From the NCBI GenBank assembly GCA_938002705.1, contig CALLAG010000197.1, positions 1 to 54,488 on the forward strand: a stretch of 54,488 bases of DNA, written 5' to 3'. The DNA comes from an uncultured Saprospiraceae bacterium (GTDB taxonomy: Bacteria > Bacteroidota > Bacteroidia > Chitinophagales > Saprospiraceae). The notes below the pieces were generated by a model. The model did not search any database. It was not told the origin of the DNA and saw only the letters and a list, made by a program, of their open reading frames with translations. Numbering within the stretch: position 1 is the stretch's first letter; each line of letters begins with the position of its first letter. Shown one piece after another: positions 27,101 to 35,650 of the stretch. The position numbers and the translations under genes are program-made.

Positions 27101-29956
27101 ATCTGGACCAGTCCACGAGTAAGAATCAACGAGATCCTGAGATATACCTGAGAATAATCGTAAGGTGTCAGCAAGGCATAATCCACTTACAAAAGTAGGA
27201 TTGATAGAATCTTTTTCTATTGTTACTTTGCTTATGCAGTTGCTGGTATTATTGGATGTATCTGTGCTCGTAATATTAATATCTATTGTCTGTCCTGAAT
27301 CTAAGCAACTAAAACTATCTGGATTAATACTTACGGTAGGAACATCGCAATTATCTATAGAAGAGATTAGGATTAAATCAGAAATGATATCATAGATACC
27401 CGTCTGGTTAGGTTGTATATTAATCGTTGTGTCTCGACATGATAGAGTAGGGGCGATAGTGTCTAGTACATTTATTAAAGTATTACAAGATCCTATGTTA
27501 TCACTTCTATCAGTAGTCGAATATATTAATTCGTAAATGCCAGGTATTAATTCTGAACTTTCTTCGTTGTTATTTATAATATTCTGATCACTATCGAGAA
27601 TAATATGTTCAGGCACAATGTCACTGTACTCTAGAGTTATAGTTAGATATGATACCTCGTCCCTTAGGTCTGACGGGCTGACATTATCTGGCTCACATAC
27701 ATCTACTCCGCTTCCTGCATTATTTTCAAATACGACTGTAAATTTTATGTCCATATCTTCTGCCCATACATTAAATTGATTGGCTTCCAGAATTAGAAAT
27801 TCTAATGTCGGCGTACATTGTCCGTCAGTTAATTCCATGAGCACATCTCCGAATTCAGAAATTATCTTAACTGCTGATCCAGAACTAATGTTGAGAGCAT
27901 ATTCTACTTTTATTATTGGTTTGAATATTCTTCCTTGTCTTACGATGTTCTTGAATTCTACTGGAAAATCTTGAGCACTATATGAGCTGTCTACAGCATC
28001 GTATGTAAAATTGATGAATCCATTATTAGCAGGTAGGGTCTGAGAGAAATTATTAGAGCCAAAACAGTTGTCAGAAAAATCTATAATCTCTGGAACAACA
28101 AAATCTATAATGCAATCATTATCTACGTAGACATCTAAGAATGGAGAACAAGTGATAGTAGGAGATATGGTGTCTATAATGCTTAGTAATTGTGTACAGG
28201 ATGAGATATTGCCACCACAATCTTGTGCAGTGTATACTATGTCGTGTGAGCCTACTTCAAGTTCTATTATATTATTTTCAAGGTTACTATAGACGAAATT
28301 ATTGTCCAATAGAGCTGTCCATATGGTATCAGCCGCAACACCACAATTATCTTCTAAGTCCGGAAAAGTAAGATTATAATCGAGCAGACAGCCATCGGTA
28401 CCTAAGATATATGTGCTGTCAGTAGGACAATTGATAATCTCAGCTGCTACCGTATCTATGAGCACAAATGTTGCTGTCTCAGAGCTTATATTTCCACATC
28501 GATCATAGGCGAATATCTCTATGTCTTGGTTGATGATTCTATTGTCATTGCCGCTACATTGTGGCATGATTAGAGTGGGAGCTTCAGCATTTATTATTGA
28601 TGTTGTATCGGGATAATCACCAGGTAATCTTACTAATATATTGATGTCAGTACAATTATCTTCTATTTCTGCATTGGCATTATTATCTAACCAAGCTCTG
28701 AAAGTAGATATGATATTAAGATCATCACATCCTAATGTGAGGTCAGAAGGATTTGTTATGAATGTAGGCGTATCGAAATCTTGGACCTGAATGGTCTGTG
28801 TTGCTATGAGCGTATTTCTGCATACATCTACAATAGTCCATGTCCTCGATATTTGTTGCTGACATTCATTGTCTAATATGATATCGTCCATGAAGCTGAT
28901 ATCTATAGCTGAGCAATTGTCAGTAGCTGTAAGAAAATTATTAGGATCGTTAAGGTCTGTTCCGCAGGGGACGATGACTTCATCATCGTAGATTACCAGT
29001 GGTATAAGTGTGTCTGCGACAGTAACTATCTGCGTATCTCTGACCATATTACCGCATGCGTCTGTAGCTATCCATCGGCGTTCTATGGTATAGTTATAAT
29101 GTCCGCAGTTAAGTGTATCTATGTGCTGGTTGGATGATTCGGAATATGTTACATCCACTAAGCCATCACAATCATCTTGGAACAGTGGAGCGATATTATC
29201 TACTGATTGACTACATAGAATAGTTGTGTCTGAAAGTGCTACAATTATATTAGGTGCAATGGTGTCAGAGTCTATAGAAAATGTTGCTGATGTAGAATTG
29301 ATGTTATCACATTCATCTTTTATGAAAAAGGAAACATCAACACTCCAAGCACACATGTCACGCAGTATTATAATATCTGTAGAATCACCAAATTCTACAA
29401 ATCCCGTATTACCTGATATGTCTTGCCATGTATAATGTGATCTGATAATACTATCACTACAATTATCAGTAGCGACAGCTCCACCATAATTATCCAGCCA
29501 GGTAGCTAAGGTGTCTTGTATCCCAATATCACAATGTGTGGATATGGATTGGGCCATTGTCGTAAAGTCAGGCGCAGTATTATCTTCTACTACAAATCTC
29601 GAATATAAAGTGTCCAAACTTATATTATCGCAGTCGTCGATAGCATAGAATCCGACTTCTATTTCCCCAGTATCAGAACAGCTAGAACCAAAAGCTTGTA
29701 GTAATAGATTGAGTGCTTCATTTACTGTAATTAGAGCATTGACCGTAGCGTCTCCATTATCCGCTTCTGAGAAGCCACCACTATTAATCCATGCTGTGAG
29801 CTCTATAGACAATGCTGCATCGCATGAAATAAATAAATTCTGAGGTTGTATTGTAAATGTGGGAGGTATAGAGTCTTGTACAGAGCCAGCATTAGCTTTA
29901 GTAGCTATGAGAAGAACTGTCAGTAGGCTAAGGTATAATGCTCTATTAAGATACAT
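24131..29956 (-). CDS. giant secreted adhesin-like protein with type B (CHU_C) T9SS sorting domain
   Basis: A 1941-residue surface protein. Signal peptide 1-23 (ATKANA). Residues about 30-930 are HYR-like beta domains marked by repeated Cys pairs and phrases such as LTATDNCSAIDISF and STTDRSDNIGSCNTLINV. About 930-1640 is a run of Ig/PKD-like modules of about 80 residues, each with ..Y.W.GP.. and ..G.Y.L.....C.S. A cadherin-like module follows at about 1760-1850 (DDNYIGAFDD to YEICYLDCED). The last about 88 residues are the CHU_C gliding-associated domain: GNIMTPNNDGFNDNFVIP, VFNQWGDEVYSA, NDWDGTYNGQVLPVGTYFY. This type of cargo is exported by T9SS, with adhesion the usual role. It heads an operon with PorP/SprF and OmpA genes. 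Confidence 0.9.
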   Translation of the reverse strand: MYLNRALYLSLLTVLLIATKANAGSVQDSIPPTFTIQPQNLFISCDAALSIELTAWINSGGFSEADNGDATVNALITVNEALNLLLQAFGSSCSDTGEIEVGFYAIDDCDNISLDTLYSRFVVEDNTAPDFTTMAQSISTHCDIGIQDTLATWLDNYGGAVATDNCSDSIIRSHYTWQDISGNTGFVEFGDSTDIIILRDMCAWSVDVSFFIKDECDNINSTSATFSIDSDTIAPNIIVALSDTTILCSQSVDNIAPLFQDDCDGLVDVTYSESSNQHIDTLNCGHYNYTIERRWIATDACGNMVRDTQIVTVADTLIPLVIYDDEVIVPCGTDLNDPNNFLTATDNCSAIDISFMDDIILDNECQQQISRTWTIVDVCRNTLIATQTIQVQDFDTPTFITNPSDLTLGCDDLNIISTFRAWLDNNANAEIEDNCTDINILVRLPGDYPDTTSIINAEAPTLIMPQCSGNDNRIINQDIEIFAYDRCGNISSETATFVLIDTVAAEIINCPTDSTYILGTDGCLLDYNLTFPDLEDNCGVAADTIWTALLDNNFVYSNLENNIIELEVGSHDIVYTAQDCGGNISSCTQLLSIIDTISPTITCSPFLDVYVDNDCIIDFVVPEIIDFSDNCFGSNNFSQTLPANNGFINFTYDAVDSSYSAQDFPVEFKNIVRQGRIFKPIIKVEYALNISSGSAVKIISEFGDVLMELTDGQCTPTLEFLILEANQFNVWAEDMDIKFTVVFENNAGSGVDVCEPDNVSPSDLRDEVSYLTITLEYSDIVPEHIILDSDQNIINNNEESSELIPGIYELIYSTTDRSDNIGSCNTLINVLDTIAPTLSCRDTTINIQPNQTGIYDIISDLILISSIDNCDVPTVSINPDSFSCLDSGQTIDINITSTDTSNNTSNCISKVTIEKDSINPTFVSGLCLADTLRLFSGISQDLVDSYSWTGPDNFISDQSDPILTSINDDNSGIYRLEITTNQGCVYTGEAEIEVSLFDSPEISSSQTIYCSGDDVLLNSTSFTEIVDYFWYEGISPNGILIGQTDGPSLSITPTIGEHFYYVEVMGENCNSNPSNTFTIEVKPIPVAAITNPFITICEGDDIVLESATAGPNFSYEWMGPNGYLSTGQIPAVINDASIINQGNYTLTINEGDCVSDIVTAQVVIFQPPITPEITGESIYCVGQSAVLSVNNISTATRYHWYNNGLLYNSTSTNNLLIPSISINESGEWTVIAEDGLCLSEESEVFNISVESVLNVGASNNGPICEGDQVTLTSTFIPGASYQWVGPQGNTFSGREITINAVSGTYTVNVTTQSNCSATTTTQVTVRPKPIITALSNTSLPCMSGSTPISLVPSVFPAGNYTYTWSGPNNYNSNEPVAIIPNADLSDNGTYTLIVSNGDCVSDPSTNTVDISLIPQVALLQGDIMACENSTVTISILNPVSGTATWIWTTPQGIVTTTTPSLTIDNISTQDLGQYSVIQEQNTCRSQPSSSIDVSIIDLPQVPSISGPTMICEGDRLILTTELMQGSTYLWQTPTGLITQDTPELIIDNISISQQGNYQVYTEMGACTSPLSDVLNLQVIARPIAPEFVSTSLSICNSTNSQLEVCIEDYLQEYDLVQIIDVSSGTILMEERSLCFDLSFLLGSSQSSIELAAVIIEDNCSSESSETLTIDIFNIPEDITSVDIDSITLCNVEFFNITPDNIISEVDYEWTSPDPEINIFQNQNNNTSFSNLRSGNNTLILRSNFGECGNYGNDTLIAFVVDQIIANDDNYIGAFDDDIIMRPLLNDELSTAATLTIITDPERGDLTIDDNVLNYTPESGYVGIVEFTYEICYLDCEDICSQATITIEIGDDIECFAGNIMTPNNDGFNDNFVIPCLSNNNFRQNNLIVFNQWGDEVYSAAPYENDWDGTYNGQVLPVGTYFYIIDLGDGSMPLQGFIIIEL

Positions 29957-30115
29957 ATGGGAAATAACGTTTCCATGTCTAATAATGTCTTATCATTATC
30001 AATAATTATGCTCTAATTGTAATATTGATGTCTATTGCACACTTTAGATAAGTAATTCTTAATTCTAAGGGAGGACAATACTCGTTATAATCGTTTTTTA
30101 AGGCAAAGAATGAGA

Positions 30116-30301
30116 CTATTCTTCTTCTGTTAGATCTCGCTCATTTAATTTTTTATCATCGACTTTTTCATTTAAGAAGTCATTGAGAGAATCGATCTTG
30201 TAATTAGCTTCTAATTCTCCGAATGAGCTTATTTTTATATCAAAAGCTCCTAACTCTTTATGAACTGATGGATTCCCTTTCTTTTGCATTTTCTTTGGCA
30301 T
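30116..30301 (-). CDS. small basic/acidic conserved-looking protein
   Basis: A 61-residue soluble protein: basic start MPKKMQKKGNPSVHKELGAF, then DIKISSFGELEANYKID, then an acidic and basic charged end (LNEKVDDKKLNERDLTEEE). It resembles a short hypothetical protein I associate with other Bacteroidota genomes, but I cannot name a family. The coherent charge layout, normal start ATG and lack of overlap with other genes support a real gene. It lies between the giant cargo gene and the toxin-antitoxin promoter region. Confidence 0.55.
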   Translation of the reverse strand: MPKKMQKKGNPSVHKELGAFDIKISSFGELEANYKIDSLNDFLNEKVDDKKLNERDLTEEE

Positions 30302-30403
30302 AATGTCGTATTTAATTTTATAACAAAGTAATCATTCATTGTAGTTCGATTTATTTCGATTATCTCAATTTTTGATTTTTATCTGTTAATATTCAATACT
30401 TTA

Positions 30404-30434
30404 TTGCATTTTGTACAAATGAATTGTACGTTTG
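30404..30434 (+). promoter_or_regulatory. promoter of the Phd/PIN toxin-antitoxin operon
   Basis: TACGTTTG at 30427-30434 matches the Bacteroidota -7 consensus TAnnTTTG exactly. A TTG at 30404-30406 lies 20 bases upstream, the expected position of the -33 element. The antitoxin ATG at 30460 would be about 20 bases from the transcription start. Confidence 0.65.
30413..30429. promoter_or_regulatory. operator-like inverted repeat overlapping the antitoxin promoter
   Basis: GTACAA at 30413-30418 and TTGTAC at 30424-30429 form a perfect 6-base inverted repeat with a 5-base spacer. It covers the space between the -33 and -7 elements and the first bases of the -7 box, exactly where binding would block polymerase. 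Phd/YefM antitoxins repress their own operons through such short palindromes. Confidence 0.6.
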
Positions 30435-30459
30435 TGTTGTCTTTAACAAAAACTCTATT

Positions 30460-30747
30460 ATGAAAACCATACCCATCAGTGACTTAAGAGGTAATCTCAA
30501 GCATGTTCTTGACATGGTCAAGAGTGGGCAGGCCATAGATATAACCCAGAGAGGTAAGATTATTGCGACTATCACGCCACCTCAAGCTGATGATGATGAA
30601 GCAGCTTTTAATGCCAGAATATCTTCTTACAAGAACGGTGGCTTGGTTATTAATGATGATATCATTAATGCACCTCTTATAGAATATGATTATGTAACTG
30701 ACATTGATCTGGATGATATGTCCATAGCTGCTGAGCCAGATGAGTAG
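30460..30747 (+). CDS. Phd/YefM family antitoxin
   Basis: 95 residues from the ATG at 30460, rather than an in-frame TTG at 30424 that would fall inside the operator. The N-terminal DNA-binding Phd fold is clear: MKTIPISDLRGNLKHVLDMV followed by SGQAIDITQRGKIIATITPP (about 1-45). The C-terminal half (about 46-95) is acidic and probably disordered when free (DADDDEAA-type run, ending AEPDE), as expected of the toxin-binding tail. It overlaps the PIN toxin gene by 8 bases. It is expected to neutralise the toxin and repress the operon from the inverted repeat at 30413-30429. Confidence 0.85.
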   Translation: MKTIPISDLRGNLKHVLDMVKSGQAIDITQRGKIIATITPPQADDDEAAFNARISSYKNGGLVINDDIINAPLIEYDYVTDIDLDDMSIAAEPDE

Positions 30748-31138
30748 ACAGAAAATTCTTGTAGATACTCATTATCTTATATGGGATATGATGGGACATA
30801 GAAACTTTACACCTGATGTAGAAAAACTCATAACAGATAATCCTAATCATGTTTATATTTCTTCGATGTCTTTCTGGGAATTGGGTATGTTAGTTTCTAA
30901 GAAAAAGATATCCATTAATACATCCGTAGAGACGTTTATCAATGATATAATCCGCTATCGCAATTATAAAGTCTTAGATCTCACACCTCGTATGTCTGAT
31001 GTTATTGCGGAATATAAAAGTGATATCAACGCTGATCCAGCGGACAGAGTCATTGTAGCCACCGCTGTCGTATATAATGCTATGCTGCTTACTGCAGATC
31101 GTAATCTTAGGTCTTTGGAGTTTGTTAGGACATATTAG
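30740..31138 (+). CDS. PIN-domain (VapC-type) ribonuclease toxin
   Basis: A 132-residue PIN domain of usual length. The acidic active-site residues are all present: D9 in ILVDTHYLIWD, E47 in SMSFWELGML, D102 (with D99) in DPADRVIVATA, and D120 in LLTADRNL. PIN toxins cleave RNA, often tRNA or rRNA, using magnesium or manganese. The gene overlaps the Phd-type antitoxin by 8 bases, so translation is coupled. It is intact and shows no sign of decay; target RNA cannot be predicted. Confidence 0.88.
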   Translation: MSRQKILVDTHYLIWDMMGHRNFTPDVEKLITDNPNHVYISSMSFWELGMLVSKKKISINTSVETFINDIIRYRNYKVLDLTPRMSDVIAEYKSDINADPADRVIVATAVVYNAMLLTADRNLRSLEFVRTY

Positions 31139-31201
31139 TGATATTGTATTACATCTCAGGTGTGATGAGATGTTCAACTACTAATAAGCTCTAAAACAAG
31201 A

Positions 31202-31229
31202 AAAACCCATCACTTACGTGACAGGTTTT
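31202..31229 (-). terminator. intrinsic terminator of the tRNA-Ser/tRNA-Pro unit
   Basis: On the minus strand AAAACCTGTCAC pairs imperfectly with GTGATGGGTTTT around CGTAA and runs into Ts. It lies 7 bases past the 3' end of tRNA-Pro and is well oriented to end that transcript. Confidence 0.7.
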
Positions 31230-31234
31230 ATAAT

Positions 31235-31310
<76 letters not shown>

Positions 31311-31392
31311 AAATATATCTTTATCTACATTTATCTATTCAATTTGACTTCAATAAATGTAGTGTTTAAATTCCTCACTTTGAGGTATTTGC

Positions 31393-31480
31393 GGTGGAGG
31401 AGGGATTCGAACCCCCGGTACCGATTTCTCAGTACGCTGATTTAGCAAACCAGTGGTTTCAGCCACTCACCCACTCCACC
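31393..31480 (-). tRNA. tRNA-Ser (anticodon GCT)
   Basis: An 88-base minus-strand tRNA with the long variable arm of class II tRNAs (stem GTAC / GTAC region). The acceptor stem GGTGGAG pairs with CTCCACC, the anticodon loop TTGCTAA contains GCT, and the T-arm carries GGTTCGAATCC. It lies 15 bases downstream of an exact TAnnTTTG promoter and 82 bases upstream of tRNA-Pro. Confidence 0.96.
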
Positions 31481-31494
31481 TTTGAAGAGGACGG

Positions 31495-31525
31495 CAAAGA
31501 TAGAATAATGAATAATAAAAACAAA
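31495..31525 (-). promoter_or_regulatory. promoter of the tRNA-Ser/tRNA-Pro unit
   Basis: On the minus strand TTTG (31525-31522) and TATCTTTG (31502-31495) are separated by 19 bases. This is a full match to the Bacteroidota -33/-7 arrangement. The mature tRNA-Ser 5' end is 15 bases downstream, leaving a short leader for RNase P to remove. Confidence 0.85.
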
Positions 31526-31626
31526 TAGCTTCGCCTTTAGAATTGATATAGTTTAAATTATTATTTATTGATGCTTAGAATTAAGCTCTTTATATACAAT
31601 ATTATTTGAGTAGAAAGGAATGTCGC

Positions 31627-32142
31627 CTAATTACTGCCGTAACCTATTTCATTGTTTTTCAGTACCTTATCATTTTTCCACTCTGACCTTTTTTTGAAGT
31701 ATTTTGGATTAATGATAAGCAAACCGAAAGATTCACATCCGTACTTTGTTTGTACGGAATGATGAGAGCCGTGGGCTCTTAGGATAGCACGAGAGTATTT
31801 GTTGTCGAGTTGTCTGAACCACTTGAACCTTTGATGTATATATACATCATGAATGAGGAAATATATCGCTCCGTATATTGATATTCCGATACCTACATAT
31901 AGTAGAGCTCCCCAACCTTCAAAAAATGAACCCGCCATATAACAAAAGGCTGATGGTACCGCGAATACAAAAAAGAAACGATCGTTCTTTTCAAAAAAAC
32001 CTGTCTTGTGGATAGGGTCGTGATGATCTTCATGCCATTTCCATAGAATGCCGTGCATTATGTATTTGTGAGCAAACCATGCTACGAATTCCATCGCCAA
32101 AGTAGTGGCTACAACTATTCCTATGTTCATTAATACAGACAT
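31627..32142 (-). CDS. crtZ: beta-carotene hydroxylase (CrtZ / fatty-acid hydroxylase superfamily)
   Basis: A 171-residue membrane di-iron enzyme. All eight-histidine boxes are present: HKYIMH (H25, H30), HEDHH (H37, H40, H41), HDVYIH (H98, H103) and HGSHH (H124, H127, H128). Hydrophobic segments lie at about 5-22, 55-75 and 80-97. The family adds 3-hydroxyl groups to beta-carotene rings to give zeaxanthin, a common Bacteroidota pigment. Other carotenoid genes (phytoene synthase, desaturase, cyclase) are not in this window, so it lies apart from the rest of the pathway here. It lies 30 bases downstream of the histidine kinase gene on the same strand. Confidence 0.88.
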   Translation of the reverse strand: MSVLMNIGIVVATTLAMEFVAWFAHKYIMHGILWKWHEDHHDPIHKTGFFEKNDRFFFVFAVPSAFCYMAGSFFEGWGALLYVGIGISIYGAIYFLIHDVYIHQRFKWFRQLDNKYSRAILRAHGSHHSVQTKYGCESFGLLIINPKYFKKRSEWKNDKVLKNNEIGYGSN

Positions 32143-32172
32143 ACTTCTAAGACAGATTAGATTGATAAAAGT

Positions 32173-35100
32173 TTAGTCTAAAGTAATGGTTTTGGGACGG
32201 ATATTGTCCAATTCTATATAGAAATTGGTTCCTACATGTTCTTCAGAATCGAAATAGAGTCTACCGTTCATAGATTCTAACATATTAGCTGCAATAGCTA
32301 ATCCTAAGCCAGAACCAGAGTCTTTAGTGGTGAATTTGGGTTGGAAGATTTTGTCCTTCATATCGTCAGGGACACCCATACCATTATCACTTACTTGGAT
32401 TAATGCTTTATCACCTTTAGTGTATAGTTTGAGGACGATTTTACCTTTTTTATCTTGAGGGATCGATTCGATAGCATTTTTTACAAGGTTATTAAGTATC
32501 CTTATTAGTTGATTTTTATCTGCTAATACGCTTATGGCATTAATGGGTTCCACCAACGATATTTCCATATCTTCTCTCTTTCTGAAGAGATTATGTACCA
32601 CTTCTACAACACTATTGAGTTCTATCATAGTATTATTAGTCTTTGGAAGTTCTGCGAAGTTGCTGAAGGAATTAGCTATCTGAGTGAGATTATCAATCTG
32701 TTCCATTAGAGTTGCAGAGATTTTCTTTGATATAGCTTTGGCGTTCTCAGGTTCCTTAGTGATTGCTTTTTCGAGATGTTGGATGTACATCTTCATCGGG
32801 GTGAGGGGATTCTTAATCTCGTGTGCTACTTGCTTAGCCATCTCTCTCCATGCAGAGTCTCTCTCTGTCTTAGCTAATAATACGGCACTCTTATCGAGTT
32901 GATTGACCATATTATTATAATTTTTGATCAGGGTACCGATTTCGTCTTCTTTGTCCCATGAGATTAGTTCATTTCTCTTACCTAAGGTCAGTTGTGATAG
33001 TTTCTGATTGAGTAGTGCAAGGGGTTGTGTTATAGATCTTGCTATGAATATTGCAATGACACTTGCTATCAGAAATAAGAATACGTAGACATTGAAGATG
33101 GATCCTAAGAAGTCGAATACACTAATCCTATTCGATATATTAGTTTTATAACTTAACACAGTATAGCCTACAGTGGCTTCATCATAGAGTATAGGGAGGT
33201 AGTTCTTTCTTTGGTCCTTACTGTAGTCTCTGAATGCTTGTGGATCTTTCTGTTTGGCAAAATAGGTAAATGGGAAATAGTCTCCAGTGTATATATCTCC
33301 GCCTATAGGTATAATGTCTAATTCTGCATCGTGAGTTACTTCTAAGCTGTTTTCATAGTTTTTGGCGATAGCAACCGTTTCTTGTTCTGATTGTGCTATC
33401 TGTGTTTTATTATCTAAATCTCTGGCTATAGCATTCAGTTTTTCTTTGATGAATAGCTCATTTCTATTGTCTATAAAAGTCTTTAGAAATGATGTAGTTA
33501 TTATCGCTATTATGAAAAATGAAAATAGAATGACCAGTATAAGTGATATCTGAATCTTAGAGTTAAGAGAATCTATATTCTGAATCTTAAAAGGCCAGTT
33601 ATCCGGTAAGAATCCAATAAAAATATTAGCAATACCAAGGAGGAATATTAAGACAACTATCGCTGAGAATAGAAACGAAAACAATGCAATCGGTTTTACT
33701 AAACTAAAGAATGACTTTTTGGTTATGAGCAGTTTCTCAGGAGTAGGTTGATATTTGATATAGACATCTGAGTTTTCATATATTATATTTTCCTTTGATT
33801 GGCTTATGAGTGTCATCTCATCTTGGGTCAAGGCTATCTCTTTTCTGACGGCTCTTCCATTGATATAGTAATTAAGAGGCAGCTTTGCTGTGTAATATTT
33901 TTTAGGTAGTTGGAATCCCGATTTTATTATATAGCTATTAACGCCTTTAGTAGAGAACCATATGATATTGTGTAATTCATCAAAGCTGACATTCTCTTTG
34001 ATTGCGATAAGATTCTGAGGCATCTTATACTTTCCATCAAAAATATTGACATAATTAGTATCAAATATTTCTATTATAAAATTCCGCTGACCAATCTTCT
34101 GAGATAGAAAATCATTGATATCTTTTCTGTCGTAGTTAGCTTCATCAGGAAGGATAAGAAGTTCGTTGACTTCTGCAATTATGGTTTCATTGATGGCACT
34201 ATCGGTGATCTCATCTAATGCCTCTTGATCGAAAGTATAGAAGGTGTCATGTAGAAAATTTTTATGTGTAAATACATCTTTCTTTATATCGTAGTTAAAG
34301 AAAACTGCTGATAGATATATCCCGAATAGTATAGACCACCAGATAACCCATGTTATAGTCTTGTAGTTAATATCTATAAATAGATCTAAAAGAAACAGAA
34401 AGGATATCATGAATAAACCGAAGAATAATGGATTAATGTCCAGCCGTAATAAGTGTACTGTGACAACTCCTGCCATAGTGAGAATAAAAAATGATAGGCC
34501 TAAGTTCCGCCTTGACAATTGATTTTTTAGGTCTATAATTATTGTTGTCGCATATATAAATATTGCAGCTAATAAGGATAGACATGTGCCGAATATTATA
34601 GTATCTCTTATGCCTATATTAGATAAATTGTTGATAGCGATGTTAATCTTATCGCTGTACATCAGAAGTTGTATAAGTCTGAGGTGAGATACGAAGAGCA
34701 GCAGTAAGAAGCCCAGATTTAGACTATTGTATATAATAGCGTATCTCTTGACCTTATTAGAGAATTGTATTTTGGATAAGAATATAAGGCAGCCTGTGAT
34801 GATAAGCGTGTCCAGTGTAAGGTCTATACTACTATAGGCACTTTTATTGAATATGCTCTCGACGATATCCAGATTCTGAAACCTCTCATGCCATGGCATG
34901 AAAAATAATATCATCCTACCGATGACGATACATCCGAATAGTGCAATACTTTTTTTGCGTACACAATTAAGTATTAATAATACAAGACCTATGATATAAG
35001 TACAGATCAGTATGTAGTTGAGATTTATAGATCTATATCTCTCACCTATCTTAAGCGGGATAGCATTGAGGAGCTTGAATTCGCTCTGCTCGTCATTAGA

Positions 35101-35547
35101 GCTATATATTCTATTGCTGACGCCTGATCGGTCATATATGAAATTATAGAGTTCTCCTGATTCATTATAGACTTCTAAGCAGATATTGATTATGATAGAA
35201 TCACTGGCCTTTCTTATGTCGCAGAAGCTTTCATCGGAGGATTCTTGTTTCCACTTCCAGTATAGGAGTTTACTTCCGCTGTATACCTTGGCGAATATAT
35301 GATCTCTGCTTAGTTGGTCTTCGAGCTCTTTTATCTTGGATAAGTCTTCAGTCTCTAAGCTGTCTTTCTGGAATAGGGTAATATACTCCTCAGAACTCAG
35401 TAGATTCTTGTAGTGGGATAGTTCAGAATCTACATATGCTTCCAGTTGCACAAAGCTGTCGCTCTTGCCTGTCGGTCGCAGAGATATATAATCTATAGCG
35501 ATGGTGACTAAAAGTATTGATATGGATATTATAAGCCCCTTAGACAT
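32173..35547 (-). CDS. NtrY-like membrane sensor histidine kinase
   Basis: A 1124-residue inner-membrane kinase. The N-terminal half has a signal-anchor helix, an extracytoplasmic region to about 165, about seven membrane helices (about 175-420), a second sensor region (about 425-600), and a further pair of helices around a Cache-like segment (about 620-800). A HAMP linker follows (ARSITQPLALLNQKLSQLT), then the dimerisation domain with AHEIKNPLTPMKMYI (phospho-acceptor H909) and a complete ATPase domain: N box near N1024, DNGMGVPDD near 1054 and GSGLGLAIA near 1078. The H-box context REMAKQVAHEIKNPLTPMK is NtrY-like. No response regulator gene is adjacent, so it is an orphan kinase in this window. 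Confidence 0.88.
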   Translation of the reverse strand: MSKGLIISISILLVTIAIDYISLRPTGKSDSFVQLEAYVDSELSHYKNLLSSEEYITLFQKDSLETEDLSKIKELEDQLSRDHIFAKVYSGSKLLYWKWKQESSDESFCDIRKASDSIIINICLEVYNESGELYNFIYDRSGVSNRIYSSNDEQSEFKLLNAIPLKIGERYRSINLNYILICTYIIGLVLLILNCVRKKSIALFGCIVIGRMILFFMPWHERFQNLDIVESIFNKSAYSSIDLTLDTLIITGCLIFLSKIQFSNKVKRYAIIYNSLNLGFLLLLFVSHLRLIQLLMYSDKINIAINNLSNIGIRDTIIFGTCLSLLAAIFIYATTIIIDLKNQLSRRNLGLSFFILTMAGVVTVHLLRLDINPLFFGLFMISFLFLLDLFIDINYKTITWVIWWSILFGIYLSAVFFNYDIKKDVFTHKNFLHDTFYTFDQEALDEITDSAINETIIAEVNELLILPDEANYDRKDINDFLSQKIGQRNFIIEIFDTNYVNIFDGKYKMPQNLIAIKENVSFDELHNIIWFSTKGVNSYIIKSGFQLPKKYYTAKLPLNYYINGRAVRKEIALTQDEMTLISQSKENIIYENSDVYIKYQPTPEKLLITKKSFFSLVKPIALFSFLFSAIVVLIFLLGIANIFIGFLPDNWPFKIQNIDSLNSKIQISLILVILFSFFIIAIITTSFLKTFIDNRNELFIKEKLNAIARDLDNKTQIAQSEQETVAIAKNYENSLEVTHDAELDIIPIGGDIYTGDYFPFTYFAKQKDPQAFRDYSKDQRKNYLPILYDEATVGYTVLSYKTNISNRISVFDFLGSIFNVYVFLFLIASVIAIFIARSITQPLALLNQKLSQLTLGKRNELISWDKEDEIGTLIKNYNNMVNQLDKSAVLLAKTERDSAWREMAKQVAHEIKNPLTPMKMYIQHLEKAITKEPENAKAISKKISATLMEQIDNLTQIANSFSNFAELPKTNNTMIELNSVVEVVHNLFRKREDMEISLVEPINAISVLADKNQLIRILNNLVKNAIESIPQDKKGKIVLKLYTKGDKALIQVSDNGMGVPDDMKDKIFQPKFTTKDSGSGLGLAIAANMLESMNGRLYFDSEEHVGTNFYIELDNIRPKTITLD

Positions 35548-35638
35548 AATATATAAAATTACATATTATATTTAGTTATCATATATATGTTGTTGTTTGT
35601 CTCATATTTATAATTTCATATATGAACATAGGATGGCT

Positions 35639-35646
35639 TATATTTG
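35639..35646 (+). promoter_or_regulatory. -7 promoter element of rnpB
   Basis: TATATTTG matches TAnnTTTG and ends 5 bases before the base that opens the P1 helix of RNase P RNA. It gives a local yardstick for how far transcription starts from this element. A TTTG at 35596-35599 is too far upstream to be its -33 partner. Confidence 0.7.
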
Positions 35647-35650
35647 TAGG

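Noticed and set aside
32173..35547. Possible hybrid kinase with receiver domain
   Set aside because: The sequence ends a few residues after the ATPase domain; no receiver motif is present and no regulator gene is next to it.
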